Origin: Coriobacteriaceae bacterium
GTDB taxonomy: Bacteria > Actinomycetota > Coriobacteriia > Coriobacteriales > Coriobacteriaceae
Assembly: GCA_030525945.1 (NCBI GenBank)
Contig: JAUNDT010000002.1
Location: 62,001 to 126,000 of the forward strand
DNA: 64,000 nt
Direction of reading: 5' to 3'
Under the pieces are notes generated by a model. It was not told where the DNA came from, ran no database searches, and worked only from the letters and a program-made list of their open reading frames with translations. Each line of letters begins with the position of its first letter. Within the stretch, counting starts at the first letter, position 1. Positions 52,601 through 60,303 of the stretch are shown here, piece by piece. The position numbers and the translations under genes are program-made.

Positions 52601-53163
52601 ATTACATCGCGGCGCAGCTCGAGGACCTCGAGACCGCGCGCAAGGCGCTCACCAAGATCACCGCCGCCATCGACCGTAAAATGCGTACGAGCTTCCTCAC
52701 CACGTTTGAGAAGGTGGATGAGAACTTCCGTGAAGTCTTCTCCATGCTCTTCCCCGGTGGCCAGGCGCATCTCGAGATGACCGATCCTGAGCATCCGGCC
52801 GAGACGGGCATCGAGGTCGTGGCGCAGCCTCGTGGCAAGCGCATCACCAAGATGATGCTCATGAGCGGCGGCGAGAAGTCCCTGACGGCGCTCGCCCTGC
52901 TGTTTGCGGTGTACCGCACCCGCACGGTGCCGTTTTACGTGCTCGACGAGGTCGAGGCGGCGCTCGATGATTCCAATTTGTCCAAGCTCATCGGGGCCAT
53001 CGATTACCTGCGTAAGACGACGCAGCTGCTCGTCATTTCCCACCAGCGCCGCACTATGGAGGACGCCGATGTCCTCTACGGCGTATCCATGCAGGCCGAC
53101 GGCGTGAGCCGTGTGGTCAGTCAAAAACTCGATCGCGAAACCGGAAAGGTCGTGAATGCCTAA
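49630..53163 (+). CDS. smc: Chromosome segregation protein SMC
   Basis: SMC forms the ring of the condensin complex with ScpA and ScpB (not in this window). The 1177 residues match the family. Walker A is GPNGSGKSNVSDAI near the N-terminus; two long coiled coils (~165-500 and ~670-1000) flank a hinge (~510-660); the C-terminal head has the signature LMSGGEKSLTALALLFA and Walker B VLDEVEAALDD. GTG 49630 follows GAGG, 10 bases after rnc. Its stop overlaps the ftsY ATG (TAATG). The rnc-smc-ftsY order is the conserved Gram-positive one. Confidence 0.97.
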   Translation: MYLKSLTLKGFKSFADRAHMTFEPGLTVIVGPNGSGKSNVSDAILWVLGEQSAKQLRGQAMEDVIFSGSSARKPVGVAEVTLVLDNSDHILPVDFNEVAVTRRMYRSGESEYLINSSPCRLMDIQDILHDSGLGKDTHSIISQGKLDAILQSRPEERRSLIEEAAGISKHKRRKERALRKIKSMDEHLTRARDINREISRQLKPLERQVDRARKYKDLSSRANELTQILAVDELRQLQAQWADLETSSKESAAALELARYRLSEKERELEKLQVMLEEKGLFVGDLGEQRRHMQDVVGRIGSDMRLLEEKGRNMVARLSEMRGTLSGSEHQRRRTVEELSDINRQLDEERAVASVASEDVTSLEPEAQRLHRRRIELDDLISTLTREQRDAQRIADNASLELVKVKETLSNAELEDGMYVRRLEQIDDEVDELTSSLKHRRDRADELLAELEDARAALADAKDAVEVAVAAVNELRQKEAEARSALSDLRSELSSLRKLDSNLADASPLVSRVAHECAEAVDGRLGDLIEAPRELEPLVELLLGSDLDALVCAGAAALSQTALYAQDAAGSAGEALLLSRDVISEASKGAAGYRLVERLRVREGYGSAVASVLGNVYVVESLEEALAAPVIPGVVYVTPGGARVRDGGVVRVGSVQDAASGTLERKRHIRELEGLEPDLATVFDTACAHVRDAEAAVEQARLRESEASGAISRLEGEHASVLSEIGRMEQSFSTKLGERGNIARRREDAAQAVRDAQPRVDELSAQRDEARARVEDAAVKLVNAQDDLERVRRDDSEAGSKLADAKVRLARATERVKSLSARAPELERRLESIDRRIRGTEQSARSLEVLRLRVDPLHDRYQALSERALDWAARLRDRASLEEADSASLRRTIEDAKSEVSRAKIELDMAMGSVNEAKVARGKLEVQVEAAVRAITSDGTTVLEDALRLPAPDDRAAAERELNSLVRQINNLGPVNQVAMEEYETLKARADYIAAQLEDLETARKALTKITAAIDRKMRTSFLTTFEKVDENFREVFSMLFPGGQAHLEMTDPEHPAETGIEVVAQPRGKRITKMMLMSGGEKSLTALALLFAVYRTRTVPFYVLDEVEAALDDSNLSKLIGAIDYLRKTTQLLVISHQRRTMEDADVLYGVSMQADGVSRVVSQKLDRETGKVVNA

Positions 53164-54080
53164 TGGGACTGTTCGATTCGCTTAAACGCGGTCTGGAGCG
53201 CAGCCGTGAGGCCCTGAATGAGGTCTTCTATTTTGGCGGAGAGGTGGACGAGAGCTTTTGGGAGGAGCTCGAGGACACGCTCGTGATGGGCGACATGGGC
53301 GGCGAGATCGCCATGCGCGTCACCGATGACCTCCGCGAGATGGCCGCCCGCAAGAACCTCAAGACCGCCGACCAGCTTCGCGGGGCTCTCGCGGATCGCC
53401 TGTGCGAGTTCTTCGTTCAGCCTGCGAGCGACATTTTCGACGATACACCGAGTTGCGTGCTGTTCGTCGGGATCAACGGCGCCGGTAAGACCACCACGGT
53501 GGGCAAGATCGCCAGCGCCGAGGCGCATGCGGGCAAGAAGGTCGTTATCGGTAGCGCCGATACCTTCCGTGCTGCCGCCATCGAGCAGCTCGATGTATGG
53601 GGCACGCGCGCCGGTGTTCCTGTTATCAAGCGCGACCGCGGAGCCGATCCTGCGAGCGTGTGCTACGACGTGCTCGATGAGGCCGATAAGCGCGGTAGCG
53701 AGCTCGTGCTCATCGACACGGCGGGGCGCCTGCACTCGAGCCCCGAGCTCATGCGCGAGCTGGCCAAGGTCGTCAAGGTGACGCGCAAGCGCGCCGAGGC
53801 TTGCTCGACGGGGTCCATGCCCGTGCACGTGGTTCTCGTTATCGACTCCGCCACCGGCCAAAACGGCCTGGCGCAGGCGGAGGAGTTCAACGAGGCGCTC
53901 GGTCTCGACGGCATCATCATGACCAAGCTCGACGGCACCGCCAAGGGCGGCATCGCGCTCGCCGTTGCGCAGCAGCTCAAACTGCCCATCTACCGCATTG
54001 GCGTCGGCGAGCAGGTTGAGGATCTCCAGCGCTTCGACGCGCGGACGTTCTGCCGTGCGCTCGTTGGCCTTGACGGGTAG
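53163..54080 (+). CDS. ftsY: Signal recognition particle receptor FtsY
   Basis: FtsY docks ribosome-SRP complexes at the membrane. The 305-residue protein is the short form without the long acidic A domain of E. coli: an N-terminal helical bundle, then the G domain with GINGAGKTTTVGKIA, the DTAGRLHSS motif and TKLDGTAKGG. It overlaps smc by 1 base. Confidence 0.96.
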   Translation: MGLFDSLKRGLERSREALNEVFYFGGEVDESFWEELEDTLVMGDMGGEIAMRVTDDLREMAARKNLKTADQLRGALADRLCEFFVQPASDIFDDTPSCVLFVGINGAGKTTTVGKIASAEAHAGKKVVIGSADTFRAAAIEQLDVWGTRAGVPVIKRDRGADPASVCYDVLDEADKRGSELVLIDTAGRLHSSPELMRELAKVVKVTRKRAEACSTGSMPVHVVLVIDSATGQNGLAQAEEFNEALGLDGIIMTKLDGTAKGGIALAVAQQLKLPIYRIGVGEQVEDLQRFDARTFCRALVGLDG

Positions 54081-54224
54081 ACTGTTAGATTCGATTACGT
54101 AACCGTCTCTTTCTGTAGGAGCAGGCTGGCGTACAAGACGCGGACATGCATCTTTTCACGTAGTGTCCGACAATTGAACGCCATGCGCTCGGGCGGGAAG
54201 AGGCGCGAGGATAAGGGAGATACT

Positions 54225-55706
54225 ATGGCTGCATTCGGCTCGCTTTCCGATCGCCTTGCCGATACCTTTGACAGCCTGCGTGGCAAAGGCAAGCTCACGG
54301 AGGCCGACATCAACGTCGCCATGCGCGAAATCCGCATGGCGCTGCTGGAAGCCGACGTCAACTACCGCGTGGTGAAGGACTTCGTCACGCGCACCAAGGA
54401 GCGCTGCCTTACCTCCGAGGTCATGGATTCGCTCACGCCCTCGCAAAACGTCGTGAAGATCGTGCTTGACGAGCTGACGGCGCTGCTCGGCGGTACGGAG
54501 AGCAAGCTCGTGCTCTCGAGCCGCATTCCGAACGTGATCATGCTCGTGGGCCTGCAAGGCTCCGGTAAGACCACCGCCGCCGTCAAGCTCGCCTACATGC
54601 TCAAGAAGCAGGGCAAGAGCCCGCTTCTGGCCGCGTGCGACGTGTATCGTCCCGCTGCCGCCGACCAGCTCGCCACGCTCGGTGGCGAGATCGGCGTTCC
54701 GGTGTTCCGCGGCGACGGAGCGCATCCGGTCGAGATCGCCCGCGCTTCCATTCGCGAGGCCGTCGATACCATGCGCGACGTTGTCATCGTCGATACCGCC
54801 GGTCGCCTGCAGATCGATGAGCAGATGATGCAGGAGGCCGTCGACATCAAGAAGGCCGTCAAGCCCGACCAGGTTCTCATGGTCGTCGACGCCATGACGG
54901 GTCAGGACATCGTCAACGTGGTGTCCACGTTTGCCGAGCGCACCGACTTCGACGGCGTGATCATCTCCAAGCTCGATGGCGACGCCCGCGGTGGCGGCGC
55001 CCTTTCGGTTCGCGAGGTCACCGGCAAGCCCATCAAGTTCGCCTCCATGGGCGAGAAGCCCGATTCGCTCGAGGTCTTCTATCCCGAGCGTATGGCCAAG
55101 CGCATCTTGGGCATGGGCGATGTCATCGGCATCATCGAGAAGGCCCAGGAGGCCGCGACCGCCGAGCAGCTCGCCTCTGCCGAGCGCATGCTGCGCGACG
55201 GCTTCACCATGGACGACATGCTCGAGCAGATGAAGGCCGTTAAAAAGATGGGCGGCATGAAGGGCATTCTCGGCATGCTCCCCGGTGGTCAGCGCGCGCT
55301 CAACCAGATGGGCGGTAATCTGGATGAGAAGGTCTTCGACCGCAACGAGGCCATCATTCTTTCTATGACGGCCGAGGAGCGCCGTCGCCCCTCCATCATC
55401 AACGGCCAGCGCCGCGCCCGTATCGCGCGCGGCTGCGGTTTGACGCCCACCGACGTGAACGCCCTCATGAAGCAGTGGGGCGAGATGAACAAGATGATGG
55501 GCAAGATGCGCGCCATGACCCAGCAGATGGGCGGCGGCAAAAAGGGCAAAAAGGGGAAGAAGGGCAAGAAAATGCGCATGCCCGGCGTTCCCGGCATGGG
55601 CGGCATGAACATGAACCAGCTCATGAACCAGATGGGTAACATGGGCGGCGGCATGTCCGACATGGATAAGCTCATGCAGATGAACGAGCAGTTCAAGCGC
55701 AAGTAG
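54225..55706 (+). CDS. ffh: Signal recognition particle protein Ffh
   Basis: Ffh binds signal sequences and 4.5S RNA. The 493-residue protein has N and G domains (GLQGSGKTTAAVKLA, DTAGRLQIDE, SKLDGDARGG) and a Met-rich M domain with a Lys-rich stretch, GKKGKKGKKMRMPG, then Met-rich repeats. ATG 54225 follows AAGGGAG; the frame extends 17 codons upstream without similarity. The 144 bases after ftsY hold no clear promoter. Ffh and its receptor FtsY are encoded side by side. The 4.5S RNA gene is not in the window. Confidence 0.96.
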   Translation: MAAFGSLSDRLADTFDSLRGKGKLTEADINVAMREIRMALLEADVNYRVVKDFVTRTKERCLTSEVMDSLTPSQNVVKIVLDELTALLGGTESKLVLSSRIPNVIMLVGLQGSGKTTAAVKLAYMLKKQGKSPLLAACDVYRPAAADQLATLGGEIGVPVFRGDGAHPVEIARASIREAVDTMRDVVIVDTAGRLQIDEQMMQEAVDIKKAVKPDQVLMVVDAMTGQDIVNVVSTFAERTDFDGVIISKLDGDARGGGALSVREVTGKPIKFASMGEKPDSLEVFYPERMAKRILGMGDVIGIIEKAQEAATAEQLASAERMLRDGFTMDDMLEQMKAVKKMGGMKGILGMLPGGQRALNQMGGNLDEKVFDRNEAIILSMTAEERRRPSIINGQRRARIARGCGLTPTDVNALMKQWGEMNKMMGKMRAMTQQMGGGKKGKKGKKGKKMRMPGVPGMGGMNMNQLMNQMGNMGGGMSDMDKLMQMNEQFKRK

Positions 55707-55728
55707 TCGCAACCTTATTCAACCTGTC

Positions 55729-55804
55729 GCCCACGCATATATACGCTCCGGACTGTGGTTTCGCTTCGCTTCACAAAACAGTCCTCCGGTATATATGCGT
55801 GGGC
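55729..55804 (-). repeat. Long intergenic hairpin, GAAGC-loop family (copy 3)
   Basis: A perfect 16-bp outer stem (GCCCACGCATATATAC with 55789-55804), an inner 7-bp stem GGACTGT/ACAGTCC and a 21-nt loop which on the minus strand reads TTTGTGAAGCGAAGCGAAAC. It starts 22 bases after the ffh stop. Confidence 0.85.
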
Positions 55805-55844
55805 TTATGTTATCTGGGCATAGAGCTGGGGTGCGGTTACGTAA

Positions 55845-55923
55845 GGCGCGTGTACTTATACCGTAGGGGCGTTTCTGTGGAGCGAAGCGCAACCACGCCC
55901 CGGAGTGTATAAGTACACGCGCC
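55845..55923 (+). repeat. Long intergenic hairpin, GAAGC-loop family (copy 4)
   Basis: A perfect 16-bp outer stem (GGCGCGTGTACTTATA with 55908-55923), a 7-bp inner stem GGGGCGT/ACGCCCC and a 22-nt loop TTCTGTGGAGCGAAGCGCAA... nearly the same as the copy 3 loop in opposite orientation. It ends ~43 bases before thyA. Confidence 0.85.
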
Positions 55924-55966
55924 CATGCGTACAATGACCTCATCAGCGCAAGCAAAGGAGCGAGTC

Positions 55967-56815
55967 ATGAGCAAAGCGGATCAGCTGTTCGTGAATATGT
56001 GTCGGGATATCTTGGATCACGGCACTACGACGGAAGGGGAGAAGGTTCGCCCTGTTTGGGAGGACGGGACCCCGGCATACACCATCAAGAACTTCGGCGT
56101 GACCAACCGTTATGACTTGCGCGAGGAGTTCCCGGCACTCACGTTGCGTCGCACGGCACTCAAATCTGCCATGGACGAGGTTCTGTGGATTTACCAGAAG
56201 AAGTCCAATAACATCAACGATCTCAAGTCGCACATTTGGGATCAATGGGCCGATGAGACGGGCTCCATCGGCAAAGCCTACGGGTATCAGATTGCGCAGA
56301 AGTCGCACTACAAGGAGGGTGACTTCGACCAGATGGATCGCGTGCTCTACGACCTCACGCACACGCCCTATTCGCGCCGCATCATGACGAACATGTACAC
56401 GTTCGCGGACCTCTCCGAGATGCACCTGTACCCGTGCGCCTACTCGGTTACCTACAACGTAACGGCTGAGCCCGGCTCCGATAAGCCGGTGCTCAATATG
56501 GTGCTCATGCAGCGTTCGCAGGACATTTTGGCCGCCAATAACTGGAACGTGTGCCAGTACGCCATTCTCCTCATGATGGTGGCGCGCCACTGCGACATGA
56601 TCGCGGGCGAGCTGCTGCACGTGATCGTGGACGCGCATATCTATGACCGCCACGTGGACATCGTGCGCGAGCTTATCGAGCGGCCGCAGTTCCCGGCTCC
56701 CAAGGTATCGCTCAATCCGGAGGTCACTAACTTCTACGACTTCACGACGGACGATCTGATCGTCGAGGATTACGAGACCGGGCCCCAGGTCAAGGGTATT
56801 CCGATCGCGGTGTAA
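55967..56815 (+). CDS. thyA: Thymidylate synthase, divergent ThyA subgroup
   Basis: ThyA methylates dUMP to dTMP with methylene-tetrahydrofolate. The 282-residue protein has the active-site Cys in LYPCAYSV, where classical ThyA has PPCH, the QRSQD phosphate-binding motif, and DAHIYDRHVD near the C-terminus, matching HIY of the family. The usual LGLPFN is replaced by LAANNWN. These changes place it in a divergent subgroup, but the catalytic core is kept. ATG 55967 follows AAAGGAG. It pairs functionally with the dihydrofolate reductase gene 260 bases downstream. Confidence 0.88.
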   Translation: MSKADQLFVNMCRDILDHGTTTEGEKVRPVWEDGTPAYTIKNFGVTNRYDLREEFPALTLRRTALKSAMDEVLWIYQKKSNNINDLKSHIWDQWADETGSIGKAYGYQIAQKSHYKEGDFDQMDRVLYDLTHTPYSRRIMTNMYTFADLSEMHLYPCAYSVTYNVTAEPGSDKPVLNMVLMQRSQDILAANNWNVCQYAILLMMVARHCDMIAGELLHVIVDAHIYDRHVDIVRELIERPQFPAPKVSLNPEVTNFYDFTTDDLIVEDYETGPQVKGIPIAV

Positions 56816-56827
56816 CTAACCGGTATC

Positions 56828-56908
56828 GCCCGGCCCCTGCGCATATCATCCCGTGCTCAAACAGCGCTTCGCGAACTGCGCGCGGGACGATATGCTCCGG
56901 GGCCGGGC
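56828..56908 (-). repeat. Long intergenic hairpin, GAAGC-loop family (copy 5)
   Basis: Outer stems of 10 bp (GCCCGGCCCC) and 7 bp (GCATATC) separated by a 3x3 internal loop, an inner 7-bp stem CCCGTGC/GCGCGGG with one G-T pair, and a 23-nt loop which on the minus strand reads GCAGTTCGCGAAGCGCTG. It starts 12 bases after the thyA stop. The remaining bases to 57076 hold GTGCGGGAC-type short repeats and no gene. Confidence 0.85.
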
Positions 56909-57076
56909 GGCACATGCCTGTCGTTCGCCTTAAATCATCCGGTGCGTGCGGGACTGCGTGCGGGACGGCACGTTTCTTTACAGGGCTTCTCAGCGTGCGC
57001 GAGAACTGCGTGCGGACGAAATAATCCCGCTTGGGATGGTTTGTTCTCTTAGCTTTCTTTATCAGGGGAGGTTTTC

Positions 57077-57688
57077 ATGACATGCACCTTAAAGGCCATC
57101 GTTGCGGTTTGCGACGACTGGGGGATTGGGCGCGATGGGGATATGGTCGTGGCCAATCGGGCGGACATGCGGCATTTCGTGAACAAGACGAAAGGGCATC
57201 CCGTGATCATGGGGCGCAAGACCCTCGAGAGCTTTCCCGGCGGCAAGCCGCTCAAGGATCGCCGCAATATTGTGCTGACGCGCGACGACTCGTTCACTCG
57301 AGAGGGTGTCGAGGTCGCGCATTCTATCGACGAGGCGCTTGCCATGGTTGGCGACGAGGGGACTGCCTGGGTCATCGGCGGCGGGGCCGTGTATGAGCAG
57401 TTTTTGCCCTACTGCGTTGAGGTCGAGGTTACTCATAATCATGTGACGCACCCCGTTGACACGTTTTTCCCTAACCTCGCCGAGGATCCTGATTGGGATG
57501 TTGTTGAGCGCCGGGGCGAATGCGTGATTGGCGACGGCCAGGGAGACGAGGGTGTGCGCTACGAGTTCACCACGTACCGCCGAAAGGGCCATGAACCTGA
57601 GAAGGCGAGCTCCGATGATAAGTTTTTTAAATCCTTCGATGTTTTAACTGATGCTGCTATCGTTATTTCTACGCTGCTGGATGGGTAA
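57077..57688 (+). CDS. dfrA: Dihydrofolate reductase with C-terminal extension
   Basis: DHFR regenerates tetrahydrofolate, notably the dihydrofolate made by ThyA. Residues 1-170 are a full type I DHFR: AIVAVCDDWGIGRDGDMV, MGRKTLESFPGGKPL, VIGGGAVYEQFLP and YEFTTYRR. A further ~30 residues (GHEPEKASSDDKFFKSFD...) extend beyond the usual end and have no known role. The ATG follows GGGGAGG. It is followed after 2 bases by the rRNA/tRNA methyltransferase gene. Confidence 0.93.
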   Translation: MTCTLKAIVAVCDDWGIGRDGDMVVANRADMRHFVNKTKGHPVIMGRKTLESFPGGKPLKDRRNIVLTRDDSFTREGVEVAHSIDEALAMVGDEGTAWVIGGGAVYEQFLPYCVEVEVTHNHVTHPVDTFFPNLAEDPDWDVVERRGECVIGDGQGDEGVRYEFTTYRRKGHEPEKASSDDKFFKSFDVLTDAAIVISTLLDG

Positions 57689-57690
57689 TC

Positions 57691-58599
57691 ATGGCTTGTG
57701 AGATTGTCTATATCGACACACTTGAGGATCCCCGCCTTGAGGCGTATACCAAGCTTACGGAGCGAGAGCTTCGCAATGTGCTGGAGCCGGAGAAGGGGCT
57801 GTTTATCGCCGAGAGCGGCAAGGTTATCGAGCGCGCGGTTGATGCCGGGCTCGAGCCGGTGAGCTTTCTGCTTGGAGAGCGCTGGGTCGATCAGATGGGG
57901 CCGCTGTTCGAGCGACTATCCCACGAGCGGCCCGACCTCGAGATTCCCGTTTTCATTGCGTCGATGGAGCTCATGGAAACGCTCACGGGCTTCACGGTCA
58001 CGCGCGGTGCTCTTGCGGCTTTTCGCCGTCCTCCGCTCGCCGACGCGCGTGCGTTTCTCGATGGACTCGTTGCCCGTTCCGAGGGGCGGCCGGTCCGCGT
58101 GTGCGTGCTTGAGGGGATCGTCGACCACTCCAACGTCGGTGCCATCTTCCGTTCTGCCGCCGCGCTCAATGTTGACGGTATCTTGGCGAGCCCGAGCTGC
58201 GTTGATCCGCTCTACCGTCGTTCCGCACGCGTTTCCATGGGTACGGTTTTCCAGGTTCCGTGGACGCGTATCGGCAGCGAGGCCCGCACGTGGCCGCGTG
58301 AGGGCCTTGAGGTGCTTCACGATGCCGGATTCACGTGTGCGGCCATGGCCCTCGCGGACGACTCGATTTCGCTCGACGACCCCGCGCTGCAACAGATCGA
58401 GCGGCTAGCGATTTTCATGGGGACCGAGGGTGCGGGCCTCACGCCGCGAACCATCGCCGGCTGCGACAAGACCGTCCGCATCCCCATGGCACATGGCGTC
58501 GACTCCCTGAATGTGGCCGCCGCGAGCGCCGTCGCCTTCTGGCAGCTTTGCCCCCACGTGGATAACGCTTACACCTACAAACCCGGCATGTTCGCTTGA
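57691..58599 (+). CDS. SpoU/TrmH-family RNA 2'-O-methyltransferase
   Basis: This 302-residue protein has an N-terminal L30e-like substrate-binding domain (about 1-110, FIAESGKVIERAVDAGLEP) and a SPOUT domain with motif 1 VDHSNVGAIFRSAAALN, motif 2 IFMGTEGAGLTPRTI and motif 3 VRIPMAHGVDSLNVAAASAV, forming the SAM-binding knot. The target (rRNA or tRNA) cannot be told. It starts 2 bases after dfrA and ends directly before a long hairpin. Confidence 0.9.
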   Translation: MACEIVYIDTLEDPRLEAYTKLTERELRNVLEPEKGLFIAESGKVIERAVDAGLEPVSFLLGERWVDQMGPLFERLSHERPDLEIPVFIASMELMETLTGFTVTRGALAAFRRPPLADARAFLDGLVARSEGRPVRVCVLEGIVDHSNVGAIFRSAAALNVDGILASPSCVDPLYRRSARVSMGTVFQVPWTRIGSEARTWPREGLEVLHDAGFTCAAMALADDSISLDDPALQQIERLAIFMGTEGAGLTPRTIAGCDKTVRIPMAHGVDSLNVAAASAVAFWQLCPHVDNAYTYKPGMFA

Positions 58600-58603
58600 C
58601 GAC

Positions 58604-58697
58604 CCGTCCAGACACCCCGCCTTCGTGTTCACTCGTCGGTCGCCGCACACAAGGCGTGCTCCCTCCTCGTGCACGCGAATTCGGGGTATCTGGACGG
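58604..58697. repeat. Long hairpin after the RNA methyltransferase gene
   Basis: CCGTCCAGACACCCCG (58604-58619) pairs with 58682-58697 with one mismatch, and pairing continues inward through TTCG. The loop has no GAAGC word, so it is not a clear member of the other hairpin family. It begins 4 bases after the stop codon and may end the dfrA-methyltransferase transcript. Confidence 0.7.
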
Positions 58698-58714
58698 TCC
58701 ATCTACCTGGGGGA

Positions 58715-58788
58715 GCCCGGAGCATATTGCCTTAGGGTGTTTCTGCAGTTCGAAGCGGTGTTACGCCCGAAGGTAATATGCGCAGGGC
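58715..58788 (+). repeat. Long intergenic hairpin, GAAGC-loop family (copy 6)
   Basis: GCCC, a 3-base mismatch, then a 19-step helix from GCATATTGCC to GGGTGT with one mismatch and two G-T pairs, and a 22-nt loop (58741-58762) TTCTGCAGTTCGAAGCGGTG... The loop shares GCAGTTCG and GAAGCG with copy 5. It lies 59 bases before the MATE gene. Confidence 0.8.
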
Positions 58789-58847
58789 TTCCAGCGCGCA
58801 GGTTGAACTAAACTACTCAAGGATCATTTCTGCGAGAAGGGAGAGCT

Positions 58848-60230
58848 GTGGCCGAGCGCGCGCAAAACGGTTCGATCGACGTGACGAGCGGCGTCATCTG
58901 GCGGCAGCTGCTCACACTGTGCGTTCCGATTTTTTTCAGCTCGTTTTTTCAGCAGGCGTATGCCTTAATCAACACGTTCATCGTGGGTCAGTTCGGTGGC
59001 AAGATCGCCCTAGGGGGTATACAGTCCACTCTCTCGCTCTCTGAGCTCGCCGTGGGGTTCTCCGTTGGGTTGGGCGCCGGCTGCGCGGTCATTACGGGGC
59101 AGTTCTTCGGCCAGAAGGACGATGAACGTCTATCGCGATCCGTGCACACTGCCATGACTATCGCTCTCGTGCTGGGCCTCGCTATTTCGATTCTCGGCGT
59201 GATTTTTTTGCCGACGATTCTCGAGCTCATGGGAACCCCTGCCGAACTCATGCCGGAGGCGCTCGCATACTCGCGCTGCTATTTCGGTGCGATGGTGTTC
59301 TCGCTTCTTCTTAATATGGGAACCGCGCTCTTGCGCGCCGTGGGTGATACGCGCGCGCCTGCGCTCATCATCGCCTCGGGCTGCGTGTTCAACGTCGTGT
59401 TCGACCTTATTTTCGTAGCCGGCTTCAAAATGGAGGCGTTGGGGTGCGGCATTGCCACGGCCCTTACCATTTGCATCAATGCCCTCATGGTTCTCAGAAG
59501 GCTTATGCGCGCTCAAGGCGCATGGCGCTTGGAGCCAAGCCGCCTTGGAGTGGATACGCGTCTTTGCAAGAGCATGCTCGCAACTGGTCTGCCGCTTGCG
59601 GTTCAGGCCTCCCTGTATTCCATCTCGAATATCATCGTGCAGTCCACGGTCAATTCCTTTGGCGCCGACGCCGTGACGGGATGGGGGCTGGCGGCCCGTC
59701 TCGACGGCGTTGTGTGGATGGTCACCGAGGCGCTTGGTGTTGCTATGACGACGTTCGCAGCGCAAAACTTCGGTGCACGCAACTATGAGCGCATGCGCCG
59801 CGGATATCATGTGTCGCTCGTGATCACTGTATCGCTGATCGGCAGCATGGCGCTGTTCCTCATCACCTTCGTCGAGCCGCTTGCGAGGTTCTTCATCGAC
59901 GATCCCGTTGTGGTGGGCTACACCTCAAAGATGATTCACTTCATCGCGCCGTTCTATCTGTTTTATTCAATCGTTGACAATACGTCCGGCGCCATTCGAG
60001 GGTCTGGAGAGTCGCTGTGCCCCATGCTCCTGACCGTGCTCGGGACCGTTATATTCCGCGTGGCGTGGCTGCTTGCTGTGGTGCCCATGCATCATACGCT
60101 CGAGACGATGCTTTTGGTGTACCCGGTCACCTGGATTCTCACCGCGGCCCTGTTCGTGACATATCATCATTTCGGTCATTGGCTCACCCATGCCAAGGAG
60201 CGGCGCGACCGTCTGGAGCTTTCGATTTAG
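58848..60230 (+). CDS. MATE-family efflux transporter
   Basis: This 460-residue, 12-helix membrane protein of the MATE family (NorM/DinF type) would export drugs or metabolites in exchange for Na+ or H+. Typical segments are FFSSFFQQAYALINTFIVG in helix 1, ALGGIQSTLSL-like helix 2 and GAGCAVITGQFFGQKDDERL. The GTG start follows AAGGGAGAG. It stands alone behind a hairpin pair. The substrate is unknown. Confidence 0.9.
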   Translation: MAERAQNGSIDVTSGVIWRQLLTLCVPIFFSSFFQQAYALINTFIVGQFGGKIALGGIQSTLSLSELAVGFSVGLGAGCAVITGQFFGQKDDERLSRSVHTAMTIALVLGLAISILGVIFLPTILELMGTPAELMPEALAYSRCYFGAMVFSLLLNMGTALLRAVGDTRAPALIIASGCVFNVVFDLIFVAGFKMEALGCGIATALTICINALMVLRRLMRAQGAWRLEPSRLGVDTRLCKSMLATGLPLAVQASLYSISNIIVQSTVNSFGADAVTGWGLAARLDGVVWMVTEALGVAMTTFAAQNFGARNYERMRRGYHVSLVITVSLIGSMALFLITFVEPLARFFIDDPVVVGYTSKMIHFIAPFYLFYSIVDNTSGAIRGSGESLCPMLLTVLGTVIFRVAWLLAVVPMHHTLETMLLVYPVTWILTAALFVTYHHFGHWLTHAKERRDRLELSI

Positions 60231-60303
60231 GGTGGGGCGGTTTAATTGTCCACTCAAGCGGGTATCCTGTCCCCAGTATATGTGACATGGATGGAGTGTG
60301 CCC

